Shown here one piece after another: positions 32,589 to 40,596 of a stretch of 64,000 nt of DNA. Below the pieces are notes generated by a model. The model was not told the origin of the DNA. It was given only the letters and a program-made list of their open reading frames with translations, and did no database searches. The stretch covers positions 310,001 through 374,000 of the forward strand of contig DAOULY010000002.1 of NCBI GenBank assembly GCA_034414595.1. The letters run 5' to 3'. Origin of the DNA: DAOULY01 sp034414595 (GTDB lineage Bacteria > Chloroflexota > Dehalococcoidia > SZUA-161 > JAUWZY01). Made by a program: the position numbers and the translations under genes. Position 1 is the first letter of the stretch, and each line of letters opens with the position of its first letter.

Positions 32589-32974
32589 GCAAAGCAAGCA
32601 TTTTGGTCGTTGATGATGAAGTAGCGCTGGCCCAAGTCATTGCTGATGTGCTTGAGGCCAAAGAATACTATGTGGCTGTGGCCAACGACGGCTTTGCAGC
32701 GGTAGAGCTGGCCAAGAAGACCTCTTTTGACATTGTGCTGATGGACATCAAGATGCCAGGTATGAACGGGGTGGAGACATACAAAGAGATAAAGAAGGTC
32801 AAGCCGGGGATAGAAGCTATAATGATGACCGGCTACTCAGTTCCAGACCTGATTGAAGAGGCCAAGCGAGAGGGCGTCTGCGATGTTTTGAATAAACCAT
32901 TCGACCTTGGTAGGCTTCTGGCCTTGATTGAAGAAGTTGCTGCCAAGGAGTCCATCGTAGGTGCGAATCCATGA
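32585..32974 (+). CDS. Stand-alone response regulator receiver (copy A)
   Basis: 129 residues, a CheY-like receiver with no output domain. The acidic pair is in VVDDE, the phospho-acceptor Asp in VLMDIKMPGMNG, the switch Thr in IMMTGYS and the Lys in NKPFD, so all signalling residues are there. The start is the GTG at 32585 inside the kinase stop (GTGA overlap). It presumably takes phosphate from the kinase upstream and acts by protein contact or passes it to a further partner. The duplicated copy at 35943-36308 differs at the switch Thr. Confidence 0.93.
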   Translation: MSKASILVVDDEVALAQVIADVLEAKEYYVAVANDGFAAVELAKKTSFDIVLMDIKMPGMNGVETYKEIKKVKPGIEAIMMTGYSVPDLIEEAKREGVCDVLNKPFDLGRLLALIEEVAAKESIVGANP

Positions 32975-33464
32975 CCCTGCTACCTGTGGCACCATATTAG
33001 GCTGCCTGATGAGGCAGAGGGTCGGCTCTGGGGCTGGAACAACTCACCTTAGTGTGCAATAGCACTGAATAGCTCAATACAAGTGCAAAATGGCGAATAC
33101 TTCGCCAATGCAACGCTTAATGTGTAAGATGCCTATCTGTGCATAGTGCCGAGCTCAAGCTGGAACCCGATGCAGAAAAAGCCCTGCGATCAGCCTGAGC
33201 GCTTCTTCTAGATGCCTCGCCACAGCATACTTACGCGGGCCAAATTTAACTTCCAGCCTTTTGAGTACAGACGAGGTAGGAAAGTACCATTGAAGGTAGT
33301 ACCAAAGTCTTATTGACCTGGCCTAATAGCTATATGTAGCCTTAAGGAGAGAAAGCGCATAATAAGCGCTATAGGCATAGACTGCGCATAATCAGCACTC
33401 GTGTTGTTTGGCCTGGTGGTGTGCTGAAGCATAACAAAAGGGGGAGTAGCAAAGGTCGAGCTTT

Positions 33465-33619
33465 GCACGGAAGGACAAACCCGAGGAAAAGCGGGGCCAC
33501 AAACAAAGGGAGACTTCCAAGCCTTAGAGCATACGCGTCAGCCAGGATGCCGAAGGCGAAGTAAGCACAGGGAATGAGCTACCTCGGGGATGTGCTAAGA
33601 GGCGCTTTTGCGCTTCTTT
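33465..33619 (+). ncRNA. Probable GEMM-type (cyclic-dinucleotide) riboswitch and expression platform
   Basis: The order of conserved pieces fits GEMM-I: AAGGACAAACC (33471-), a hairpin with a GAAA loop (CCCG...CGGG), GGGCCACAAA, then GGGAGAC, and a second arm ending in CAGCCAGGATGCCGAA, against family pieces AGGGCAAACC, GAAA, GGACGCAAAGCC, and AGCCGGGUUGCCGAA. Several positions deviate (GGACAAA for GGGCAAA, CCACAAA for ACGCAAA). A later stem AAGAGGCGC/GCGCTTCTT (33597-33618) could be the expression platform. It lies 150-300 bp before the membrane-bound sensor kinase gene and is absent from the twin cassette. The call is from pattern memory and needs a covariance-model test. Confidence 0.45.
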
Positions 33620-33768
33620 GACGTGGTAGATTAGGCCTACTATAATAAGTCGACATCATAACCTACTGGCTACGAGATGAGAAAAGTAGTGGATAAAAAG
33701 GGCTCCTTGTATGAGTATTGATGAGACAAGGAGCCCCGTAGCTGGTAGTTGCTGGTGGAGGTAGGCAT

Positions 33769-35946
33769 ATGACAGTGCGCAAGAAGACCCTGATCATCAT
33801 TGGCGTTACATTGGCTTGTCTGATCGGTATTCTGTACGGCGCCTCGCGAATGACCTTGCTTAGCGGCTTCGAGCAACTGGAGGACGATAATACATACCAA
33901 AATGTCCAACGAGCTTCGAGCGCCTTATCTGATGAAATCTCCAATTTAGAAAACACCACCTGGGATTGGGCTGCGTGGGATGATACCTACACCTTCATCG
34001 AGGATGCCAACACCGCCTATATCCAGTCTAATCTGATAGATGGAACCTTCACCTCGTTGAGTTTGAACCTTATGCTGTTCATTGACTCTTCTGGCCAAAT
34101 TGTCTTCAGTAAGGCTTTTGACCTGCAGAATGAAGAGGAAATAGCGCTTCCACAAAGCCTGCAGCAGCACCTTGGCACTGGCGATCTTCTCCTGCAACAT
34201 ACTGATACGGAGAGCAGTGTGTCGGGGATCGTTCTCCTTACCGAGGATCCCATGCTTGTTGCCTCGTGCCCCATCATAACCAGTGAAGATGAAGGCCCTA
34301 TTCGTGGCACGTTGATCATGGGGCGCTACCTGGACGACACAGAGATTCAAAGTCTTGCAGCCGTAACCCATCTTTCTCTTACTGCTTACCCATTCGACGA
34401 CTCTCAGATGCCTTCGGATTTCCAGGCAGTGCTTCCATCTTTGTCGGAAGACGCGCCCATTGCTGTGAAGCCATTGACTTCAGAGTCAGTTGCAGGATAC
34501 GCCCTACTGAACGATGTCTACGGACAGCCAGCGCTCGTGCTTAAAGCAGATATGGCCAGGGATATTTATCAGCAAGGGCAGAGCAGCATGCTCTATTTTG
34601 TCCTGCTACTTGTAGCTGCTGGACTGGTGTTTGGCGTGGTATTCATGTTAATCTTGGAGAGATTGGTACTATCCCGGGTGAATCGACTCGCCAGCAGTGT
34701 CAGTAGCATCGGCGCTAGCGGGGATCCTTCGGCGAGAGTCACAATGACAGGGAAGGATGAATTGTCCCGCTTGGCGGGCGATATCAATGGGATGCTGCAG
34801 GAACTGCAGAATTCGCAAGAAGAGATGAGGATTAGGGATGGTGCCATAGCATCATCCATCAACGCTATTGCCATAGCCAATCTTGAAGGGTACCTAACCT
34901 ATGTAAACGCGTCCTTCCTTAAGCTATGGGGTTACGACAATGAAGAGCAGGTTTTGGGCAAACGTACTGCGGAATTCTGGCAAATGGGAGAGCAGGCAGA
35001 GGAGGTAATGGAAGCAATCCTCAGGGAAGGGGGCTGGCAAGGCGAACTGGTGGCATCAAGAAAAGACGGCTCAACATTCGATGTCCAGGTTTCGGCAAGC
35101 ATAGCTACAGATGAGGCTGGCAAGCCTATCTGCATGATGGCCTCTTTCATTGACATCACTAAGCGCAAGCAGGCGGAGCAACAAGTGAAGGAGTATTCGG
35201 AGAATCTGGAGCGGATGGTAGAAGAGAGAACCCGTGAATTGAAGGACGCACAGGAGAAGCTAATCCGTTCCGAGAAGCTGGCGGCCATCGGGGAGCTGGC
35301 TGGTGGGGTGGGCCACGAACTCAGGAGCCCCCTAACGGCCATCAGGGGTTCGGTCTATTTCCTCAATATGAAGCTGGGGGGCACTGCTGAGGAGAAAGTG
35401 GCCAGGCACCTGGACATACTGCAAAGACAAGTCAATAACTGTGACAAAATCATCTCTGACCTTCTGGACTTCTCACGACCAGGTACGACCCGATCTGAGG
35501 AAGTTGACATTAATCAGGTAGTCAGGAAAGTCGTGGAGGCCACTACGCCACCTGAGAACGTGGAGATTTCCACGACTCTGGCGGGAAATCTACCCCCGGC
35601 AATTGTTGATGAGGGTCAGATAGAGCAAGTTCTCTCCAACTTGATAACTAATGCCATTCAGGCTATGCTTAGTGGAGGCAGGCTGTCACTCAGCACAGAC
35701 CAAGCGGGGAGCTTCATCGAAGTGAGAGTAGCTGACGAAGGAGTGGGCATACCCGAGGAGAATTTGGATAAGGTCTTTGAGCCGCTGTTTACCACTAAGG
35801 CCAAGGGTGTAGGCCTGGGCCTATCATTAGCCAAGAGGCTGGTGGAGAGACAGGGCGGCACTATTCAGGTGGAAAGCCAGGTCGGCAAAGGCACCACGTT
35901 CACAGTCAAGCTTCCAGTTGACGGCGAGGAGGTTGGGGGACCGTGA
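33769..35946 (+). CDS. Membrane sensor histidine kinase (CHASE4-HAMP-PAS)
   Basis: 725 residues. TM1 is at about residues 7-27 (LIIIGVTLACLIGILYG). The extracytoplasmic CHASE4-type domain has NTTWDWAAWDDTYTF and FIDSSGQIVFSKAF. TM2 is near 270-295 (LYFVLLLVAAGLVFGVVFML), then HAMP (to about 355), one PAS (about 360-470, ending DITKRKQAE), a coiled coil, HisKA with His in VGHELRSPLTAIRGS, and HATPase_c with all boxes (LSNLITNAIQAM, VADEGVGIPEENL, KAKGVGLGLSLAK). ATG follows GGTGGAGGTAGG. The receiver gene overlaps its stop (GTGA). It shares the kinase half and receiver with the cassette at 30585-32974 but carries a different sensor, so a duplication followed by sensor exchange is likely. A GEMM-like leader precedes it. 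Confidence 0.93.
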   Translation: MTVRKKTLIIIGVTLACLIGILYGASRMTLLSGFEQLEDDNTYQNVQRASSALSDEISNLENTTWDWAAWDDTYTFIEDANTAYIQSNLIDGTFTSLSLNLMLFIDSSGQIVFSKAFDLQNEEEIALPQSLQQHLGTGDLLLQHTDTESSVSGIVLLTEDPMLVASCPIITSEDEGPIRGTLIMGRYLDDTEIQSLAAVTHLSLTAYPFDDSQMPSDFQAVLPSLSEDAPIAVKPLTSESVAGYALLNDVYGQPALVLKADMARDIYQQGQSSMLYFVLLLVAAGLVFGVVFMLILERLVLSRVNRLASSVSSIGASGDPSARVTMTGKDELSRLAGDINGMLQELQNSQEEMRIRDGAIASSINAIAIANLEGYLTYVNASFLKLWGYDNEEQVLGKRTAEFWQMGEQAEEVMEAILREGGWQGELVASRKDGSTFDVQVSASIATDEAGKPICMMASFIDITKRKQAEQQVKEYSENLERMVEERTRELKDAQEKLIRSEKLAAIGELAGGVGHELRSPLTAIRGSVYFLNMKLGGTAEEKVARHLDILQRQVNNCDKIISDLLDFSRPGTTRSEEVDINQVVRKVVEATTPPENVEISTTLAGNLPPAIVDEGQIEQVLSNLITNAIQAMLSGGRLSLSTDQAGSFIEVRVADEGVGIPEENLDKVFEPLFTTKAKGVGLGLSLAKRLVERQGGTIQVESQVGKGTTFTVKLPVDGEEVGGP

Positions 35947-36308
35947 GCAAGGCAAGCATTTTGATCGCGGACGACGAAGTCGATCTGGCCCAAGTCATTG
36001 CCGATGTGCTTGAGGCCAAAGGGTACCGTGTGACTGTGGCTAACGACGGCTTTGCGGCGGTAGAGCTGGCTAAGAAGGTCTCCTTTGACATTGTGCTTAT
36101 GGATATCTCGATGCCAGGTATGAACGGGGTGGAGGCATATAAGGAGATAAAGAAGCTCCAGCCGGAGACGAGGGCAATAATGATGCCTGGCTACGCTTTT
36201 ACAGACTTGATCGAAGATGCTATGCGGGAGGGGGCCTGTGATGTTATGAAAAAGCCATTCGACCTTGACAGGCTTCTGGCCTTGATTGAAGAGATTGCTG
36301 CCAAGTAG
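35943..36308 (+). CDS. Stand-alone response regulator receiver (copy B), switch Thr replaced
   Basis: 121-residue CheY-like receiver without output domain. IADDE supplies the acidic pair, VLMDISMPGMNG the phospho-acceptor Asp and KKPFD the Lys. The switch position reads IMMPGYA, with Pro where copy A (32585-32974) has Thr and nearly all receivers have Thr or Ser. Phosphorylation should still be possible, but the usual T-loop switching should be altered. The codon is CCT in the window, one base away from the Thr codon ACT. The start is a GTG overlapping the kinase stop (GTGA). Presumed partner is the kinase at 33769-35946. Confidence 0.92.
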   Translation: MSKASILIADDEVDLAQVIADVLEAKGYRVTVANDGFAAVELAKKVSFDIVLMDISMPGMNGVEAYKEIKKLQPETRAIMMPGYAFTDLIEDAMREGACDVMKKPFDLDRLLALIEEIAAK

Positions 36309-36538
36309 TCCATCTTAGGTACGGACCTTTGACCCTGCTACCTGCAATACCATATTAGGCTGCCCTGGTGAGGCAGAGGCTCCGACCCGGGGCTGAACAA
36401 TTCAACGTGATGTACAACAGCACTGGAAGCCCAATGCAAGTGCAAAATGGCAAACATTTGGCAATTGCGCACCGCCACTGACAGCTCGACTGGAGCGGTC
36501 TATAGGCCTTTCCTTAACTGGCCGGGGCTCCTGCCCGG

Positions 36539-36679
36539 CTAGCCCTTGCCGATGCGGAATACCTTGGTCCCGCAGACAGGGCAAACGCCTTGAGTCGCCG
36601 GCTTCCCGTTCTTCAGTGTCACCTTTTTCGGGTTCTTAATCTCCCTTTTGGCACGGCACTTGAAGCAATAGGCGTCCAT
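36539..36679 (-). CDS. DUF5679 zinc-ribbon micro-protein
   Basis: 46-residue protein with two zinc knuckles, YCFKCRAKREI and GVCPVCGTKVFRIG, joined by NPKKVTLKNGKPATQG. The whole length matches the DUF5679 family as I know it (YCFKCRxKxEIKNP ... CPVCGTKxFRIG). AGGAGGGGAAATA precedes the ATG. Function is unknown; a nucleic acid-binding or ribosome-associated role is often assumed for such micro-proteins. A GCCGGG/CCCGGC stem (36521-36539) at its stop may help end transcription. It is convergent with the second kinase-receiver cassette. Confidence 0.88.
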   Translation of the reverse strand: MDAYCFKCRAKREIKNPKKVTLKNGKPATQGVCPVCGTKVFRIGKG

Positions 36680-36755
36680 TATTTCCCCTCCTTTTGTTGC
36701 CTTAATTCAGAAGATACATTATACGATGAGCTGCAGCTTTGTCAAGCTACACAAA

Positions 36756-36830
36756 ATGGGCTATGAAGCCGACGTGCTCGTTGTAGGTGCTGGCGCTGCT
36801 GGCATTTTCGCTGCCGCCGGGCGCAGCTAC
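36756..36830 (+). pseudogene. Flavoprotein gene relic (N-terminal FAD motif only)
   Basis: MGYEADVLVVGAGAAGIFAA is the N-terminus of an FAD/NAD-dependent oxidoreductase with an intact GxGxxG. After about 20-25 residues the similarity ends and the frame runs into the 3' end of the opposing GcvT-like gene. The remaining ~400-550 residues are gone, so a deletion or insertion junction lies at about 36820. No ribosome binding site of note is seen. Confidence 0.7.
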
Positions 36831-36874
36831 CGCGTCAAGGATAAACTGGAGACCGTTTCAAGAGGTAATCCACA

Positions 36875-38236
36875 TCAACGGGTCGCATTTCTCCGGGATT
36901 TTCTCCCGACAACACCCTTGCCCTTAGTCCAGACCATACTTGTTACATCTATGCGCCTGTTGTCCTTTTTGTACGGGGCGGGGGCTACCGTTGCCCGGAT
37001 GTGCTTCTGCGGCTCGCCCGGGTTGCCCCATACAACAGTGACCTCGGTGTCGGGTTTGCTGAACTCGATGTCGATTGTGCACAGTGAAAGCATCTGTCGG
37101 AAGTAGTAGCTATAGCCGCGCGATACCGACACGCCGACGAGCTTGCCGTCCTTCAGGACCCTGTCGGCGTACATGAAGCCTCGCTGGTCCCGTGGCATCT
37201 CCATGTAGTGGTACGTTTTGCCTTGGCGGAAGAGCGAGGCATAGACGTCGATGATGTCATCAGCGTTCCAGACGAGGGTCACCATCGCCCGCTTCGGATG
37301 GGTGACCTCGGCCTCGAGCGCCTTGCGCCCGATGAAGTCGTGGTCGAACTTGATGTTCTTTGCCCAGCCGAGCTCGACCGGGCTCCGGTAGTAGTCACTG
37401 ACGTCGTCGGCCTCGAAGCTGCCGGCGACGCTGACTCTTACCGAAAACCCAGACCCGGGCATGGCCGCCTTATACTCCTCAAGGTACTCCTTCATATCTT
37501 CCCCGAATATCGCCGGTATGTAGTCGGTCACCCTCGACGGGAAGCATGCCTCGAGGTGGTTGATAAACCCGGCCCGCCCGCCGAGCCGCCTGATCCCAAA
37601 CTCCTGACCAGCCTTAAGGATGGCGTCGTAGACCTCGCGGCCGTACTCGGCGGGACCCTGGAGCTCATACCCAAGCTCGCCGGCCATGTTCTGCCGCAGG
37701 GCGATGACCTCTCGGCCATTGATGTGGATGGTGCGGAAACGCATGAAGCCGATGTCGCGGATGCTCTCGCCGGCCGCCTTCTCGATGACGTAGAGGGAGT
37801 TCGGACCGGAGACCTGGAAGTTGAACCAGTCGTGCGGCTCTGTGGTCACGTCGTACCGGCCCTTCCGCAACCTGTATTCGGCCCAGAGGCAGCCTCGACC
37901 GAACAACATGAAATCTTCTTCACCGAGCCTACTGAGGATACCTTCGTGGACCACCTTCCCGGCATCGTTGCAATGGATGACGTGCTTGGCCTGACCAATG
38001 TCGAACTTCGCAAAGCTGTTGACCGAGATGTCCGAGAAGAGCCTCAGCACATCAGGCCCCTTGAAGCGGCGTTCCCAAAGCCAAGACCAGTCGCCGATGT
38101 AACACGTCTCCTTCCAGGACATGCTCTCGTCGATCCAGTCCGTATACTCGGGCAACCCCCACCTGGTCGTGAAGTAACCCTCAGGCGTGGTTCTCAGCAA
38201 CTCGACCGTCATTGCATCTTTTTGTTCACTCACCAC
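36875..38236 (-). CDS. GcvT-family aminomethyltransferase, LigM/DesA-like O-demethylase
   Basis: 453-residue folate-dependent methyltransferase of the GcvT fold. GYELQGPAEYGREVYDAIL and ELGYELQGP-type segments match the aminomethyltransferase folate-binding domain, and PVELGWAKNIKFDHDFIGRKALE the C-terminal part. The N-terminal RWGLPEYTDWIDESMSWKETCYIGDWSW layout is like LigM/DesA, tetrahydrofolate-dependent demethylases of vanillate and syringate, rather than GcvT of glycine cleavage. No glycine cleavage genes are nearby. Demethylation of a methoxylated aromatic is a fair inference, not proven. The last ~20 residues look like read-through beyond the normal end, next to the junction with the flavoprotein relic. 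GTG start after GAGGAGGAATTT. The gene is clearly GC-richer than its neighbours, which suggests transfer. Confidence 0.8.
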   Translation of the reverse strand: MVSEQKDAMTVELLRTTPEGYFTTRWGLPEYTDWIDESMSWKETCYIGDWSWLWERRFKGPDVLRLFSDISVNSFAKFDIGQAKHVIHCNDAGKVVHEGILSRLGEEDFMLFGRGCLWAEYRLRKGRYDVTTEPHDWFNFQVSGPNSLYVIEKAAGESIRDIGFMRFRTIHINGREVIALRQNMAGELGYELQGPAEYGREVYDAILKAGQEFGIRRLGGRAGFINHLEACFPSRVTDYIPAIFGEDMKEYLEEYKAAMPGSGFSVRVSVAGSFEADDVSDYYRSPVELGWAKNIKFDHDFIGRKALEAEVTHPKRAMVTLVWNADDIIDVYASLFRQGKTYHYMEMPRDQRGFMYADRVLKDGKLVGVSVSRGYSYYFRQMLSLCTIDIEFSKPDTEVTVVWGNPGEPQKHIRATVAPAPYKKDNRRIDVTSMVWTKGKGVVGRKSRRNATR

Positions 38237-38361
38237 AAATTCCTCCTCTAAATTACCTTTCTCCTGGTCAGGATCTCATCCCTCCTGCCCAAATATACAT
38301 CCGCAAGGGCTGCTACTGCTGGCTCTGATTAACATATGCAAGTAGGGACTTCGTCCGTTAT

Positions 38362-38994
38362 TCAGCTTGCTCCGCCAATTCCGCGCAAGTGTTGCCTGAA
38401 GTCCTCCACCGCGGCTTCACCCAGGTAATTTAATCCGACGCCATAGGCTTGTGAGAAAAGCAGCAGTCGGCAGAGAAACTCAATCGTCTCAGTCTTTAGC
38501 AACGCTCCATCGAGAGAAGAGCCCCAACAGACCACGCCATGGTTTTCAAGAAGCAATACCTGACTGGCATCGGCCTTAGCTGCTGTGGCCTCAGCCAGTT
38601 CAGGGCTCCCGGCATGATGATATGGCACTCTTTCCACTCTGTCTAGATAGGCCATCGTCTCGGGCAGGAGATCGGTCCGCACAGCTATGTCAGAGCAAGC
38701 GACTAAGCTGGAATAGAAGGGCTGAGAATGAATTATCGCTGTTGCGCGTTCACACGCCCGGTATATGCCCCTGTGCAGTCCTATCTCGATGGAGGGACGT
38801 TTAGTCCCCTCCCATATGTCCTCGCCGACTTGACAAAGGACGAGGTCCTCATCATGCAAATTCCCGAGGTCTGAGCCTGCAGCGGAGATCAAAAAGGCAT
38901 TTGGCTCTATTCTGACACTGATGTTGCCGCTATGCCCCCAGACCAATCTCCTTTCGAACAAAATGCGCCCGTATCTTTTCAAATCTTCTCTCAT
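38362..38994 (-). CDS. Class II aldolase/adducin family protein
   Basis: 210 residues of the L-fuculose-phosphate aldolase/adducin family, zinc-dependent aldolases or decarboxylases. GHSGNISVRI near residue 20 is the substrate-phosphate loop, a Glu is in PSIEIGLHRGIY, and His zinc ligands are in AIIHSQPFYSS and further on (VPYHHAGSPE, then LLENHGVVCWG). All family landmarks are present. ATG 38994 (REDLKRYGRILFERRLV) follows GGAGAAGAG; an ATG 30 bp upstream lacks a binding site. It is 125 bp upstream of the GcvT-like gene on the same strand, so they may be co-transcribed. The substrate may be a sugar phosphate or a pathway-specific hydroxy acid. Confidence 0.88.
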   Translation of the reverse strand: MREDLKRYGRILFERRLVWGHSGNISVRIEPNAFLISAAGSDLGNLHDEDLVLCQVGEDIWEGTKRPSIEIGLHRGIYRACERATAIIHSQPFYSSLVACSDIAVRTDLLPETMAYLDRVERVPYHHAGSPELAEATAAKADASQVLLLENHGVVCWGSSLDGALLKTETIEFLCRLLLFSQAYGVGLNYLGEAAVEDFRQHLRGIGGAS

Positions 38995-39186
38995 TGTCTG
39001 GTCTCTTCTCCGTTGCCTTATCATAGCCTAATCTTGAGCATTTTTGCCACTAAGGCAGTTCATGCCCTTTCAAAAATCCGCCCACCCGACCACAAATAAG
39101 GGAAGCATAGAATTACAGGGCGAGCAGGGAGTGTTGATAGATGCACAAGGGTAAGATATAATATAATTTACGTTTGGAGGTGAATT

Positions 39187-40533
39187 GTGCAGGAAATCGC
39201 TTATATCGACCAGACTATACGAGATGCTCAGCAGAGCCTTTGGGGACACAAGATGAGCATCGACATGGTACTTCCAATCATCCCGGTAATGGACCAGATC
39301 GGATACAGGACCATTGCGATTGTTGGTGGACGTGGCATGATCTCATTCCTTCGCCGTTTTGGCGAGAATCCTTTCGAGAGATTGCGGCTTTTTGCTGAAG
39401 GGTTTAAAAAGACTCCTCTACGTTCAAGTTGCTCGATCTGGGGCCTAAGCGGGTTTGATCTTGAGCCGCTCGCTGCTACCGAAATTTGGATAAAGTGGGC
39501 GGTTGCCAATGGGGTAAAGAGTTTCATGGTTTTTGACTACCTGAACCTGATGGACAGAGTTACTCAGGTTGTAAAAATGGTCAAGGCTGAAGGAGCTGAA
39601 GTCGCCGCAACATTGATGTGCACGCTCAGTCCTGTGCATACCGATGAGTATTATGCGCGAAAGACCCGAAAGATAATGGAGATTAAAGATTACGTTGACA
39701 CCCTAATAGTAAACGACGATGATGCGATCTTAACACCTGAGCGCACCCCAGAGATAGTGTCCATAGTTCAGCAGAATTGCGATGGGATGCCACTCGAGAT
39801 CCACTCACATTGCATGACAGGACTTGCTCCCTTGTGCTATTTGGAGGCTATCAAAGCGGGTATTCCGATAGTGCATACAGCCGTATTGCCCCTCGCCAAC
39901 GGTGTTTCCGTACCATCTACGGAAAATATTTTGAAGAATTCTCGCCGTCTGGGCTATTCGTCGAACTTAGATGAAGAGGCGGTCAAAGTCATGTCTGACC
40001 ATTTCAAAAAAGCCTCCGAAGAGCATGGGCTGCAGACAGGGAAAGTGGTAGAATACGACCTCTTTCATTATGAGCATCAGGTGCCCGGTGGGATGACGGG
40101 AACTATGAGAAACCAGCTCGCTGAGATAGGGCAAGAAGAGCAGCTGCAAGAAGTCCTGGAAGAGGTAGCCGTAGTCCGCAAGGAGTTTGGTTATCCTATC
40201 ATGATTACGCCTTATTCCCAGGCAGTTGGCTCTCAAGCGTTATTCAACATCACCTCTGGTGAGCGATATAAAATAGTCTCCGATGAAGTGATCAAGTTCG
40301 CAATGGGGTTGTGGGGAGAGGTAGATGCCCCTATGGACCAAAATGTCAAGGATAAGATACTGAGCTCACCCAAGGCCAAGAAGTACTTGAACTGGAAGAT
40401 TCCGGAGATAACTGCAGAAGAGCTACGTCGAGAAATTGGGCCTGGGCTCTCCGACGAGGATCTTCTGCTTCAGCTTTTGGATCCGCGAGGAGAAGTTAAG
40501 CGCAAAGTAGACGTCTTATATGGGAGAAAGTAG
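39187..40533 (+). CDS. Carboxyltransferase-domain protein (pyruvate carboxylase B / oxaloacetate decarboxylase alpha-like), no biotin domain
   Basis: 448 residues. The N-terminus, YIDQTIRDAQQSLWGHKMS, is the DxTxRDxxQS signature of the HMGL-like carboxyltransferase barrel. HSHCMTGLAPLCYLEAI gives the metal-binding His pair, and HYEHQVPGGMTGTMRNQL the typical GGM loop of pyruvate carboxylase subunit B and OadA. The C-terminal conserved carboxylase domain follows (LWGEVDAPMDQNVKDKIL). The biotinyl domain that usually ends OadA/PycB is missing, so a separate biotin carrier, or none, must be used. The Lys that is carboxylated in relatives cannot be placed with certainty. GTG start with GGAGGTG 3-4 nt upstream. 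It is convergent with hyuB. Its place next to hyuAB hints at a carboxylation or decarboxylation role. Confidence 0.85.
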   Translation: MQEIAYIDQTIRDAQQSLWGHKMSIDMVLPIIPVMDQIGYRTIAIVGGRGMISFLRRFGENPFERLRLFAEGFKKTPLRSSCSIWGLSGFDLEPLAATEIWIKWAVANGVKSFMVFDYLNLMDRVTQVVKMVKAEGAEVAATLMCTLSPVHTDEYYARKTRKIMEIKDYVDTLIVNDDDAILTPERTPEIVSIVQQNCDGMPLEIHSHCMTGLAPLCYLEAIKAGIPIVHTAVLPLANGVSVPSTENILKNSRRLGYSSNLDEEAVKVMSDHFKKASEEHGLQTGKVVEYDLFHYEHQVPGGMTGTMRNQLAEIGQEEQLQEVLEEVAVVRKEFGYPIMITPYSQAVGSQALFNITSGERYKIVSDEVIKFAMGLWGEVDAPMDQNVKDKILSSPKAKKYLNWKIPEITAEELRREIGPGLSDEDLLLQLLDPRGEVKRKVDVLYGRK

Positions 40534-40596
40534 AGTCTCATTCTGCCGTCGCCTAAGAATGGTGCCAAGCGGCGTAATTGGTGGACGAGAAACAAC

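Larger units (their letters stand above)
30371..33110 (+). repeat. Tandem duplication unit A (kinase-receiver cassette with flanks)
   Basis: The ~170 bp upstream (from GACGAGGTAGGAAAG to GCGCAT...GTGTTGTTT), the kinase core plus receiver gene, and ~130 bp downstream (GACCCTGCTACCTG, ACCATATTAGGCTGCC, AAGTGCAAAATGGC) all recur in unit B at 33260-36471. Flank identity is high by eye. Only the sensor halves of the kinases and a 350-bp leader in unit B lack counterparts. Confidence 0.75.
33260..36471 (+). repeat. Tandem duplication unit B (kinase-receiver cassette with flanks)
   Basis: Second copy of the cassette at 30371-33110. Homology runs through the upstream flank (33260-33410), the kinase from its linker on (GAGGACGCACA-type stretch near 35240 to the stop), the receiver, and the downstream flank to about 36471. 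The piece 33420-33768 and the CHASE4/HAMP sensor half have no counterpart in unit A. Confidence 0.75.
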
